From NCBI RefSeq assembly GCF_018139645.1, contig NZ_JAGSPM010000002.1:186001-250000 (forward strand): a DNA stretch of 64,000 nt. Reading direction: 5' to 3'. This stretch comes from Affinundibacterium baiyunense (GTDB lineage: Bacteria; Pseudomonadota; Gammaproteobacteria; Burkholderiales; Burkholderiaceae_D). Within the stretch, counting starts at the first letter, position 1; every line of letters begins with the position of its first letter. Under the pieces are notes generated by a model. The model saw nothing but the letters and a program-made list of their open reading frames with translations, was not told the origin of the DNA and searched no databases. Below, one piece after another: positions 27,958 to 37,114 of the stretch. The position numbers were made by a program, and so were the translations under genes.

Positions 27958-28014
27958 GCTTCGTTTTGATGCGTCGTTCTGGTGCTTCGTTTTAGTGCTT
28001 CGTTTTAGTGCTTG
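27958..28014. repeat. 13-bp tandem repeats between MFS and GH3 genes
   Basis: Four units of TGCTTCGTTTTAG-type (27958-27970, 27971-27983, 27984-27996, 27997-28009) and a partial fifth. Units three and four are identical; one and two differ by a few bases. The array sits directly at the 3' end of the GH3 gene. Confidence 0.8.
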
Positions 28015-28016
28015 AT

Positions 28017-30602
28017 CTACTTGCCGGTTAGCTTGTCGCATGCAAGCGCATCGACATCTTTTGCTGCACCACCAACGATTTGGATGTCGGCAAAATCGGC
28101 GGTAAAACTGCCCTCGGTGCTGACACTAAACGGTGTTTTGACTTTACGCATATCGACGCCAAGCGCGGCAAAACATGCGAGCGGGATTTTCACAGTCTTA
28201 ACGCCTGCCCCTAGGTAGCTTTGAAAGCTCTTACTCAAATCAAGGCTGGATACACAATTCTCGCCGCACTCCATCCACATACTGACCTTGCCACTAGGTG
28301 CTTGATGTACTTGGGTCTTAAATTGCAATACCCCCTCGTTAATAAGATATGCTGGAATAGGTGTTGCGAACGGCGCAGAGGCTTCATAACGACCTTTGCC
28401 GCGCCAACTCACCTGCTTGCCGACGACATTTGCCAAAGTCACAGGCTTCACACTGACTGTGTCATTGCTATGACTAATTGCCAAATCTTGCGCCAGGGTA
28501 ACCTTGCGAGTACCCGTCGTGACAAACAAGGGATATGTGGTCAAATCGGATGGACCAGAAATGAGCAAGGAATTTCCGCTCGTACACTGGTTTATATGGT
28601 CTTCGGGCAAACTGCCGATCGTCTTGGCTTTGCCGTATTGCAGGCCATAGCCATACTTAAAGAGAACTTGCTTGCCACCGTTTGCAACTGCCTCATTCAA
28701 ACAGGCTTGCGCTGGCCAAGAAAACGATAGGCGTCCCTTCATTGGATGATTAATTTTGCCTTGCGCATTTTTAAACAAGACATCGGCAACACCCTTGCCT
28801 TCTGTTCCTGGCAACCATGCTGCGACAAAACTATCTGACATATTCATCAAGTCATTGGCATATACCGCACGGCCACTGACCAATACCGTCACAACAGGCT
28901 TGCCTTTTGCCGCGACCTTTTTCAGAACCGCCAAATCTTCGGGAAATAAATGGCTATGGCTTAGTGGCCGACTTGTCGCAACATCGCCAAAACCTTCTGC
29001 ATACGGCGTCTCGCCGAGCACAGCTAACACCACATCAAACTGAGCTACATCAACATCGTCGGCATTTGCACTGTAATGCACATTCACCGCTCCAGCCGCT
29101 TCTTTGATCCCCGCCAAAATAGTGTCGCCTGGTGTGTAATCGCTTTCTTTATTTTCTGTTCCTTGCCAGGTGATAGACCAGCCACCTGATTGGTTAATCA
29201 TGCTGTCAGCGCTTTTGCCGACCACCAAAATTTTCTTACCTCGTGCCAAAGGCAAGGTTTGCTGATCATTCTTTAGCAACACTAATGACTCACGTACAGC
29301 TTGACGCGCTAGGTCGCGTGCTTGCAAGGCATCTTGCTTGCCCGCATATTTGTTGTCGGACGGTTTTTTACCAAACAAACCAGCGCGCATTTTTACTCGA
29401 ATAATCCGCGTCACGGCATCATCAATACGCGCCATTGGAATTTCGCCTGCTTCCACTTGTTTAATCGTATTGGCGATAAAGTTCTTCCAATTCTCTGGCA
29501 CCATCACCATGTCGATACCAGCATTGATCGCTTGCGCACAGCTGTCGTTGCTACAACCGGGCACTTCGGCAATACCATCCCAATCAGATACAACGAAGCC
29601 ATCAAATCCCATTTTGTCTTTTAACGCATCTGTCAGCAGCGCTTTGCTACCGTGCATTTTTCCGTAATTGACACCTGCTGCTACGTCGTTCCAACTATTG
29701 TATGAAGCCATCACGGTTTGCGCACCAGCGGCAAATGCACCGTAGTAACCTTGAGCGTGCACATTAATCATTTCGTGCAAAGTCGATTTAGTGACGCCGC
29801 GATCTATACCTTTATCCGTACCACCATCACCAATGAAATGTTTGGCTGTTGCAACGACATTTCGATCATCTTTGAAACTACCTTGCAACCCTTTCACATA
29901 GAGTGCGCCATATTCTTTAACGAGCTTACCGTCCTCTGCAAAGCTTTCATAAGCGCGTCCCCATCGAGCATCACGAACCACCGCCAAAGTCGGGGCAAAC
30001 ACCCAAGCAATACCTGTGGCGCGTACAGATTTACCGACATGTTCGGCCATCTGCGAAATGATTTTTGGGTTACGTGCTGCGCCTAAACCGATGTTATGCG
30101 GGAACAAGGTTGCACCAACCACGTTACTATTTCCGTGAATCGCATCAATACCCCAAATGACTGGTACTTTATCAACCATATCGGTACTCATCGATGCTGC
30201 GTAATATTGGTCTGCAAGACTCACCCAATCAGCAGCTGTCGCATACTTGTTCATTTTTGGCCAGCTACCACCCCCGTTGAGTACTGAACCTAAATAATAT
30301 TTACGCACGTCGTCGGGCGTAATAAATTTGATTTCTGGTTGCGTCATCTGCCCAACTTTTTGTGCCAGGCTCATTTGCCCGACCATCTTTGCAATTTTCG
30401 CCTCCATCACAGGATCTTTTGCAATGGCACTTTTCACCCGTGGCCATGTCTTTAAACTTGATTTGTCTGTCGGGCTTTTGATCACCGCTGCTACTTCAGG
30501 GCCGCTTTGTGTGTATGCATACGCTGTAGTGCAACTAAATGCGAATGCCAAACTGAGTGGCACGGATTTAAGTAAAGTCTTTTGATATTTGTTTGATTTC
30601 AC
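28017..30602 (-). CDS. Exported beta-glucosidase (GH3) of the exo-1,3/1,4-glucanase type
   Basis: An 861-residue enzyme with a signal peptide (cleavage near TTAYAY). The GH3 N-terminal barrel contains KVGQMTQPEIKFI, the substrate-binding AKHFIGDGGTDKGIDRG, and the nucleophile region DGFVVSDWDGIAEV (Asp in SDW). The C-terminal alpha/beta domain carries LVLLKNDQQTLPL and VLGETPYAEGFGD. A further beta-sandwich of the ExoP galactose-binding type forms the last 170 residues (SKVT... region to ADIQIVGG). It releases glucose from non-reducing ends of beta-glucan oligomers. It is the first gene of the row continuing into MFS, GH1 and GH20. Confidence 0.93.
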   Translation of the reverse strand: MKSNKYQKTLLKSVPLSLAFAFSCTTAYAYTQSGPEVAAVIKSPTDKSSLKTWPRVKSAIAKDPVMEAKIAKMVGQMSLAQKVGQMTQPEIKFITPDDVRKYYLGSVLNGGGSWPKMNKYATAADWVSLADQYYAASMSTDMVDKVPVIWGIDAIHGNSNVVGATLFPHNIGLGAARNPKIISQMAEHVGKSVRATGIAWVFAPTLAVVRDARWGRAYESFAEDGKLVKEYGALYVKGLQGSFKDDRNVVATAKHFIGDGGTDKGIDRGVTKSTLHEMINVHAQGYYGAFAAGAQTVMASYNSWNDVAAGVNYGKMHGSKALLTDALKDKMGFDGFVVSDWDGIAEVPGCSNDSCAQAINAGIDMVMVPENWKNFIANTIKQVEAGEIPMARIDDAVTRIIRVKMRAGLFGKKPSDNKYAGKQDALQARDLARQAVRESLVLLKNDQQTLPLARGKKILVVGKSADSMINQSGGWSITWQGTENKESDYTPGDTILAGIKEAAGAVNVHYSANADDVDVAQFDVVLAVLGETPYAEGFGDVATSRPLSHSHLFPEDLAVLKKVAAKGKPVVTVLVSGRAVYANDLMNMSDSFVAAWLPGTEGKGVADVLFKNAQGKINHPMKGRLSFSWPAQACLNEAVANGGKQVLFKYGYGLQYGKAKTIGSLPEDHINQCTSGNSLLISGPSDLTTYPLFVTTGTRKVTLAQDLAISHSNDTVSVKPVTLANVVGKQVSWRGKGRYEASAPFATPIPAYLINEGVLQFKTQVHQAPSGKVSMWMECGENCVSSLDLSKSFQSYLGAGVKTVKIPLACFAALGVDMRKVKTPFSVSTEGSFTADFADIQIVGGAAKDVDALACDKLTGK

Positions 30603-30992
30603 GATTGTCTCTCTTATTTATCTTGATTCCATTGCATTGATACTCAGCATTTCTTACTCTGCTATGTGAGTCATTGCGCACTCGTTTAACATTGATTTCA
30701 AAAATTCTTCGTGCTTTGTTTCGCAGATAGAGCACACACTTTGTTCACGTGACTCGACTGGATATTTATCTTCGTGTTTCCTGCAGTTTTGCATATTGGT
30801 GAATAAGGCAAAACTTACTGAGAATGGGTAATCCATCAGTTTGCAGATAAGCTTGATCAACGTTTGCTTCGACAAGAAAGCACTGAGATTGGGTATTACA
30901 GGCTTTCATAAATTCAGGAAATGTCGATCAACCCCTATTCAAATCACACCTTTTTCCCAATGTTTACATCTGACTGGGAAGCTTTCCGTTTT

Positions 30993-31022
30993 ATTCTAAA
31001 TCAATTTTGGAAACGTTACCAA
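30993..31022 (-). promoter_or_regulatory. Promoter with LacI-type operator for GH3-MFS-GH1-GH20
   Basis: On the minus strand TTGGTA (complement of 31017-31022) and TAGAAT (complement of 30993-30998) are 18 bp apart. The operator TGGAAACGTTACCA at 31008-31021 covers the -35 box and the spacer, so a bound repressor would exclude RNA polymerase. Confidence 0.65.
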
Positions 31023-31077
31023 TTATTTTTAAAAAATTTTTCTCGCCTGTTTCTGCTTAGCTTCATGCCCAGAATGC

Positions 31078-31118
31078 GGGGCGAACAACAGCAAAACCTA
31101 CATGCCTTTGTTCGCCCC
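31078..31118 (-). other. Strong hairpin after the GH5-GH1 operon
   Basis: GGGGCGAACAA (31078-31088) and TTGTTCGCCCC (31108-31118) form an 11-bp perfect stem with a 19-nt loop. No T-run follows, so it is a transcript-end or stability hairpin rather than a classical terminator. Confidence 0.6.
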
Positions 31119-31206
31119 CACTCTCACCTCTCCCCCCCCGGGAAAAGTCGTACAAACAGCCTAGCTTCTAATTTAGAGAAGAAGCATTTCACTGTCAAAA
31201 TCATCG

Positions 31207-32610
31207 CTACTTTTTCAACTGTAAAAAGTCTCTAAACCAATACCCACTTTGCTTGATTGTTCTGACTTGTGTCGCAAAATCGACATACACCATGCCAAAT
31301 CGACGCAAATAGCCTTCCGCCCACTCAAAATTATCTATCAAACTCCAAGCGAAATAACCGCGCACATCAACACCCGACTGTCTCGCTTGCTTTAATGCAT
31401 CAAGGTGACGAATAAAATAATTACGTCGACTTGTATCTTGTATCTGCCCATCTTGATCTAGATGATCATCATAGCTGGAGCCGTTCTCGGTGAGATAAAT
31501 AGGAATACTCGGATAGTCTTGCTTTATTCTACAAAGAAGCTCTTGCATACCATCTGGCGCAACTTCCCAACCAAAACCAGTTCGCTCACGATCGGCTAAT
31601 AGCTTTAATTCCGTATGTAATGGCGGATTCTGTGGTGCTGCTGATATGGTCTCAGGGAAGTAGTAATTAACTCCTAAGAAGTCGATTGGTACCGCAATAG
31701 CGTCCATGTCTCCTGGTAGCATCTCCGGTAAGTATTCAGCACAATGTGCTTGTATATCAAGCGGATAGCCAAGGCCAAATAAAGGATCAAGGAACCATCG
31801 ATTTCGTAAGCCATCATGTCTTTGCATAGCTTCTTGATCTTCTTCATTTTTGCTGGCGGCACGCAATGGATGAAGACTTAATGCAATACCGACGCTAGAT
31901 TCAGTCACATTGGCTCTGATGATTGGTGCCGCTAATCCGTGTGACACCATCACATGGTGTGCAACCTGTAGAGCTACTTTGAAATCTTTTTTCCCTGGTG
32001 CATGCATACCATCCCAATTCCCGTGCATTGCGGTACACCATGGTTCATTGTGGGTAATCCAATGTTTAACGCGATCACCCAAGTGTCGAGTCATTACATC
32101 CACATAACTTAGATAGGCATCGATCGTCGAACGATTTTCCCATCCGCCCAGATTTTGTAAGTACTGCGGTAGATCCCAATGGTACAAAGTCGCCCAAGGC
32201 TGTAATCCACGCTCCAACATGCCATCAACCAAGCGAGAATAGAAATCCAAGCCCTGCTGATTCGGGACGCCACCTGGTTCGGTAATAATGCGCGGCCAAG
32301 CAATTGAGAATCGATAAGCGTTCACACCGAGTTGTTTTGCGATATCTAAATCCTCGGGCCAACGATGATAGTGGTCACATGCTACGGAGCCGTCGCTACC
32401 ATCACGAATGGCACCGGGTTTGGCACAAAAAGTATCCCAGATCGATGGCACTCGACCATCGGTGAGAGCCGCCCCTTCAATTTGAAAAGACGACGTGGAA
32501 CAGCCCCAAACAAAGTTGGACGGAAAATCCATGCGAGTTACGTTTGGCAATGGCACGGCGGAAGTCACGGCTGTATTAAGGATTGCTGATGAATTCATTG
32601 AGGACATCAT
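31207..32610 (-). CDS. Beta-glucosidase (GH1), second copy
   Basis: A 467-residue enzyme without a signal peptide. The start region FPSNFVWGCSTSSFQIEGAA leads to SIWDTFCAKPGAI, acid/base motif THNEPWC and nucleophile motif IYLTENGSS. The C-terminus has FAWSLIDNFEWAEGYLRRFG. It is clearly a paralogue, not a recent duplicate, of the GH1 at 25168-26556. It begins only two bases after the GH5 gene, with ATG at 32610 and 32607 both possible, so the two are co-translated. It probably hydrolyses different linkages or lengths of imported beta-glucosides. Confidence 0.94.
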   Translation of the reverse strand: MMSSMNSSAILNTAVTSAVPLPNVTRMDFPSNFVWGCSTSSFQIEGAALTDGRVPSIWDTFCAKPGAIRDGSDGSVACDHYHRWPEDLDIAKQLGVNAYRFSIAWPRIITEPGGVPNQQGLDFYSRLVDGMLERGLQPWATLYHWDLPQYLQNLGGWENRSTIDAYLSYVDVMTRHLGDRVKHWITHNEPWCTAMHGNWDGMHAPGKKDFKVALQVAHHVMVSHGLAAPIIRANVTESSVGIALSLHPLRAASKNEEDQEAMQRHDGLRNRWFLDPLFGLGYPLDIQAHCAEYLPEMLPGDMDAIAVPIDFLGVNYYFPETISAAPQNPPLHTELKLLADRERTGFGWEVAPDGMQELLCRIKQDYPSIPIYLTENGSSYDDHLDQDGQIQDTSRRNYFIRHLDALKQARQSGVDVRGYFAWSLIDNFEWAEGYLRRFGMVYVDFATQVRTIKQSGYWFRDFLQLKK

Positions 32611-32612
32611 GT

Positions 32613-34022
32613 TTATGGTTGAGCAAAAGGATTAGGAGCAACCGCGCTAGTCATCCAGGTCATAACGGCTTGTTGCGGTTCGTAGGGAATACTGCCAAAG
32701 CTAAGGAACAGGACTTCAATTTCTTTAAGACTAGCGGTGTTGAAATCCAATGCTGGAATTGGCTGTCCACTTTTATTCGTGACTAAGCCCCAAGTCCCAT
32801 TGCCCTGACCGCCGTTGTTACTTACCAGCTTATAAGACCAACTAGTCGCAGCCCAACCAAGCGATGCATAGGTGTCGTAAGTGACGCGTGTAATTTGCCC
32901 ACCGAGTTCAGCGCCTAAACCTGCCCATGGTTGAAATTCTCCAATAAACAAGGCTGTGTTTAAATTTTTTAGACGGCGATTCCATTCGCAAACACCGACA
33001 GTTCCACTCAAGCCTGCACCATTACAACGCAGCCAATCTTTATGCACTTGCAAACTTGGTTGCCCCCAACCAAAGAATCCGGGATATGGATGGATTTCAA
33101 ATGCGACATTCCGTAATCCTTGCTCATCAGGACGACCATAAGCATCAATACCGCTTGAATGACCAGGCAAGATAATCACGTGGTTGGGATCTACTGCACG
33201 CACCACCTGATACAGGCGCTTTACTTCCCTCGCCATCACTTCAGGACTTGCGCCCCATGGCTCATTGAGTAGACTGTATCCAGCGACCGCGGCTCGATCT
33301 TTATATCGACCCGCAACTTGCTGCCATAGCCACATAGTGCGTTCCTGAAATTCGGCGTTATCCCAATAGAGATTTTTTCCAGCGCAACCAGAATGATGCT
33401 CCCAGCCTTGACTCCCTACCGCACCATGCAAGTCGAGGATCACATGCATTCCACGTTGCTCAGCTTGCGCAATCGCATCATCAAGAAATTCCCAAGCATC
33501 GGTACGCAATTTGCGTGGATTTTTTTCGTCTTCGATCAAACTCCAAATAAACGGTAGGCGTACCACGTTCAAGCCAAACTGTTCGATCAAATCCCAATCT
33601 CTTGTGCGCATCCAATTTTGTCGAAAGAGGCGATACAAACGTTCACGCTCCGCATAACCGAAACGTTGATCCAATACCGCTTCGAGCTTACATTGATCAT
33701 CTATTCCGTTCGTACCCTGTCCCATCATCCAAAACTCTTGCATCAACCAATTACCAAGGTTGACTCCCTTTAGTATTTTTTGCGTGCCGTCAGGGCGCAA
33801 CCATTGCGTGCCTTCTGTCCGCAGCATGACTGGTTTTTCACGCACCACAACTTGTGGAACTGGCACGATCGTAGTAACGCTCGCGGTTACCGCACTGGCA
33901 TTTGTTGCACCACTTGAGCCGCAGGCGTTGATACTAATGCACAAGCTCATCATTAATACGCCTCGCGAACACCAGTGCATACCCGTTTGACGCAATGATT
34001 TGAGGTAGTTTGTATAAATCAT
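32613..34022 (-). CDS. Lipoprotein GH5-family glucanase
   Basis: A 469-residue protein. A lipobox-like ISINAC near residue 34 suggests an outer-membrane lipoprotein, followed by a Ser/Thr/Val linker. The catalytic domain opens with KGVNLGNWLMQEFWM, the start seen in exo-beta-1,3-glucanases of GH5. It continues with VVRLPFIWSLIED, LDLHGAVGSQ, the acid/base Glu in SLLNEPWG, HPYPGF and the nucleophile Glu in FIGEFQPW. It would attack glucan at the cell surface. It heads the GH5-GH1 operon behind a LacI-type operator. Confidence 0.9.
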   Translation of the reverse strand: MIYTNYLKSLRQTGMHWCSRGVLMMSLCISINACGSSGATNASAVTASVTTIVPVPQVVVREKPVMLRTEGTQWLRPDGTQKILKGVNLGNWLMQEFWMMGQGTNGIDDQCKLEAVLDQRFGYAERERLYRLFRQNWMRTRDWDLIEQFGLNVVRLPFIWSLIEDEKNPRKLRTDAWEFLDDAIAQAEQRGMHVILDLHGAVGSQGWEHHSGCAGKNLYWDNAEFQERTMWLWQQVAGRYKDRAAVAGYSLLNEPWGASPEVMAREVKRLYQVVRAVDPNHVIILPGHSSGIDAYGRPDEQGLRNVAFEIHPYPGFFGWGQPSLQVHKDWLRCNGAGLSGTVGVCEWNRRLKNLNTALFIGEFQPWAGLGAELGGQITRVTYDTYASLGWAATSWSYKLVSNNGGQGNGTWGLVTNKSGQPIPALDFNTASLKEIEVLFLSFGSIPYEPQQAVMTWMTSAVAPNPFAQP

Positions 34023-34177
34023 GGCTTGCCCTCTCTACTGATTTTTTGTAAAGCACTTAGTTTTGACCTGCTCACTTTTTTACCTCACGTCTTTTTTCAA
34101 CTATCTAAATCAAAAAGTACCGACTTTGATTCACCAACGACCTTGTTCTAACTCAGCAAATTTTGCACTCATTCAAT

Positions 34178-34191
34178 TGGAATCGTTTCCA
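34178..34191. promoter_or_regulatory. LacI-type operator upstream of GH5-GH1
   Basis: TGGAATCGTTTCCA lies between the lacI-type gene and GH5. It is the exact reverse complement of the operator in front of GH16 (41679-41692). A TTGACA lies upstream on the minus strand but no convincing -10 box was placed. Confidence 0.75.
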
Positions 34192-34267
34192 TTTGGCATT
34201 CAAAAAAAACACGCTAAATCGCATGTTCTTTTGTGACCTAAGGCTGTCAACCTACAGCGTTTATCGC

Positions 34268-35296
34268 CTATCGTTTGCGAAAAGAAGCACGTGGTGCTTT
34301 TTCCACTGAGTTGCGCCAAGTCATACTTACTGGAAATTTTCTTTGCACTGGTCGTTCAAGATCGTAGCAACGATTCAGTAAAAAACTAAGTCCACTCATC
34401 GTCATTTCACGCCAAGCAATGTGAACCGAAGACAGACGTGGTGCTGAAAACGCTGCCGTTTCTGTATCATCATAGCCGACCACCGAAACCTCACCTGGTA
34501 CATCTATACCCGCGTGTTGAAAATACGATAAAGTACCAATCGCCATCTCATCATTGGCGCAAAATACAGCGGTAAAATCATAATCTGACTCGACTAATTC
34601 TTGTGCAGAAGCCCAGCCACCGTCTGGTGCAAAATTGCTCTCTGCAACCCACATCTTGCTGACATCGATTCCACCAAGTTCTAGCTCATGCATAAAACCG
34701 CCAATCCGATCTACGTTATCGGGCGCACTAGAGGGACCAGCAATCACTGCAATTTTTTTGTGTTTATGTTTTAACAGAGCTTGTGCTGCCATACGTCCAC
34801 CCAAATTATGATCGGCAGTAAAACATTGATCAGCGATACAATCATATCGATGATTTAAGACCACCAAGTTGGTCTTCTTATTCCCTAGCACCTCGATATC
34901 AGCATCTTCGAGCGCATTACTCATCACAATCAAGCCATCACAGCCTCGCTCAATTAAAAAATTAATCCCATCGATGGCTTGTTCTCGGAAATTTCCTGCA
35001 CCAACACCAAACGCCACAACCATGTGCAATCCTTCGGCGCGCAGTTCATTGTCAATCGACTGCAAAATCGGCATGTAGAATGTCCCTTTGAGTAGTGGTA
35101 TATACACCCCTATCATACGGGTCGATCCCGACAGCAAAGAACGTGCTGCATGGGAGGGCCGAAAATCTAATTCTTCAATCGCCTTTTTTACTTTTTCCAA
35201 AGTTGCAGGCGACACCGACCCCTTGCCACTCACGACGCGTGAGGCTGTTCCCAATCCGACTCCCGCTAAACGGGCTACATCTTTTATGGTTGCCAT
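34268..35296 (-). CDS. LacI-family repressor of the glucan locus
   Basis: A 342-residue regulator. The DNA-binding head MATIKDVARLAGVGLGTASR is a textbook LacI HTH, and the hinge helix reads RPSHAARSLLSG. The periplasmic-binding-protein-like core follows (IGVYIPLLKGTFYMPILQSI, VVGYDDTETAAFSAPRLSSV). The head type fits the TGGAAACGATTCCA-like operators found at four places around it. The inducer is unknown, probably a glucan disaccharide or glucose derivative. It lies between the GH5 and halogenase genes on the same strand. No copy of the operator is seen at its own promoter. Confidence 0.93.
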   Translation of the reverse strand: MATIKDVARLAGVGLGTASRVVSGKGSVSPATLEKVKKAIEELDFRPSHAARSLLSGSTRMIGVYIPLLKGTFYMPILQSIDNELRAEGLHMVVAFGVGAGNFREQAIDGINFLIERGCDGLIVMSNALEDADIEVLGNKKTNLVVLNHRYDCIADQCFTADHNLGGRMAAQALLKHKHKKIAVIAGPSSAPDNVDRIGGFMHELELGGIDVSKMWVAESNFAPDGGWASAQELVESDYDFTAVFCANDEMAIGTLSYFQHAGIDVPGEVSVVGYDDTETAAFSAPRLSSVHIAWREMTMSGLSFLLNRCYDLERPVQRKFPVSMTWRNSVEKAPRASFRKR

Positions 35297-35515
35297 AATC
35301 TCTTTTACTCTCGCTTCCCTTGCAGGGTTCCGCGCTCAACAATTCTGGAAAGAGGTATTGTAACGCGCTCTTTCATCTTCCTATCAATTCCAATACTTCA
35401 CCGACACCGTACCGATACATCGTTTAAAACCACTTGTAAGAATACTGGTCTGCGTGTTGCCGCCTTAAGAATGCAATTTTGTTGTCACGGCACCAGACCC
35501 TCGCCCCATAGAAAA

Positions 35516-37105
35516 TTAAGTACCATAGCGCGGCGATTGCGGCATCACACCAAAATCCACTTTTTCAGCAGCACATGTGGCAGCAATAAACTCAGCATGC
35601 GTAGGCATCACATCGACACATTTTTGTATCGTTTTTTCAACTTGACTAAGGAAATAAGCTATATCTTCCTCACTGCGCTGATCAACTAAAGGATGGTAAC
35701 CATTGGCACGCAAACCTTGCCCATGCATGACTTGCAGCCAACTCGCCTCTGCAAACAATTCTTCTCCTAGCCTAAAAATGCGCCCATGGCTACGATATAA
35801 ATCAATTCTATGCTGTACTTCTTTTGGTACTTCCATTTCACGGCAATAACGCCAAAACGCTGAATCTGGATGCTGATTTAACTTGTAATGCATAATCAAA
35901 AAATCCCGAATACGCTGATATTCTTCATCATTTTGTGCATTATAGGTGTCAATATCCACCTGACTGAAACCACGGTCAGGGAACAAACTCAGAAGTCGCA
36001 TGATCGCCGTTTGTATCATGTGAATACTGGTCGATTCGAGTGGCTCCATAAACCCGCCAGACAATCCGATAGCTACGCAATTCTTATTCCAAGCGCGTTT
36101 ACGCTTACCAGTGGTAAAACGAATCAAGCGTGGCTCTGCTAGTGCCTCGCCATCTAAATTACGCATCAAGATGGCTTGTGCCTCATCTGCACTCATGAAC
36201 TTACTGCAAAAGACATGACCATTACCAGTCCGATGTTGCAGGGGAATACGCCACTGCCACCCGGCCTGATGCGCCGTTGAACGTGTGTAAGGCAACAAGG
36301 TTTCAGATGAGGTGCATGGCACGGCAATCGCACTATCAGCTGGTAAATAATGACTCCAATCCTCATACCCAGTCTGCAGAGTCTTTTCGATCAGCAGGCC
36401 AGATAAACCTGAGCAATCAATAAAGAAATCTGCACTGATCAGATCATCACTTTCCATTCGTAAAGCAGTGATATGCCCATTCTGTGCATTGGTCTGCACT
36501 TCGACGATCCGACCTTCGGTACGCAAAACACCTTGACGCTCTGCGATACCGCGCAAATATCGGGCATACAAACCTGCATCAAAATGAAAGGCATAAGAGA
36601 TATCCGACAATGGAGAATTCGGCATATCTTTGGGTGGCCGCATAAATTTGGCATGGCGCGGAGCAACGGTATTAATCGAAAACGCTTCTAAATCTGGAGC
36701 CTTTCCAGCCTGATACATCTTGAGCCAGTATTGATAGAACTTAGCAACTACCTGATCGCGCCCAATCTGACCGAATCCATGAATATAAGAATCACCGGGC
36801 TTCCCCCAATTAACAAATTCAATACCGAGTTTGAAAGTCGCCTGCGTCTGACGGATAAACTCATCTTCGTCTAAGTTTAATAATTGATTAAAGGCGCGAA
36901 TACTCGGTATCGTTGCTTCGCCAACCCCAATCGTTGAAATCTGATCAGATTCCACTAAACGAATACGTAAACCCTGTGGCAAACAACGTGATAAAGCTGC
37001 GGCGGTCATCCAGCCTGCGGTGCCACCGCCAACAATAATTAAATCTTTCAAAGCACGTGTATTTTGTGCGTTTGCATCAGTATTGAGTGTCAATTCACTT
37101 TGCAT
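35516..37105 (-). CDS. Flavin-dependent (tryptophan) halogenase-family protein
   Basis: A 529-residue FAD protein. Residues 24-32 give the dinucleotide motif VGGGTAGWM. Motif GVGEATIPSI (60-69) follows. The catalytic Lys of flavin halogenases is conserved as K92 (ATFKLGIEF), and the second catalytic residue as E357 in EPLESTSIH. The halogenase signature WxWxIP is present at W283-W285 (WQWRIP). It therefore keeps all hallmarks of an active halogenase. The natural substrate cannot be Trp on this evidence alone. It begins ten bases after the ABC ATPase gene, so it seems to be the last gene of the sugar-transport operon. Confidence 0.93.
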   Translation of the reverse strand: MQSELTLNTDANAQNTRALKDLIIVGGGTAGWMTAAALSRCLPQGLRIRLVESDQISTIGVGEATIPSIRAFNQLLNLDEDEFIRQTQATFKLGIEFVNWGKPGDSYIHGFGQIGRDQVVAKFYQYWLKMYQAGKAPDLEAFSINTVAPRHAKFMRPPKDMPNSPLSDISYAFHFDAGLYARYLRGIAERQGVLRTEGRIVEVQTNAQNGHITALRMESDDLISADFFIDCSGLSGLLIEKTLQTGYEDWSHYLPADSAIAVPCTSSETLLPYTRSTAHQAGWQWRIPLQHRTGNGHVFCSKFMSADEAQAILMRNLDGEALAEPRLIRFTTGKRKRAWNKNCVAIGLSGGFMEPLESTSIHMIQTAIMRLLSLFPDRGFSQVDIDTYNAQNDEEYQRIRDFLIMHYKLNQHPDSAFWRYCREMEVPKEVQHRIDLYRSHGRIFRLGEELFAEASWLQVMHGQGLRANGYHPLVDQRSEEDIAYFLSQVEKTIQKCVDVMPTHAEFIAATCAAEKVDFGVMPQSPRYGT

Positions 37106-37114
37106 AATTATTTC

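Larger units (their letters stand above)
30603..31206 (+). other. 604-bp control region between GH1 (31207) and GH3
   Basis: No convincing gene. It contains the GH3 promoter with its LacI-type operator, a weaker GGGAAGCTTTCC palindrome at 30976-30987, a large hairpin near 31078-31118 and a run of eight C at 31132-31139. The leader between promoter and GH3 start is almost 400 bp, longer than needed for one ribosome site. Confidence 0.6.

Noticed and set aside
30654-30875. 73-aa minus-strand frame between GH1 and GH3
   Set aside because: Has a few Cys but no ribosome site, no family and lies in the leader of the GH3 operon.
30975-30988. Fifth LacI-type operator (GGGAAGCTTTCC)
   Set aside because: It is a palindrome but its centre is GC rather than CG and half sites differ from the four accepted ones.
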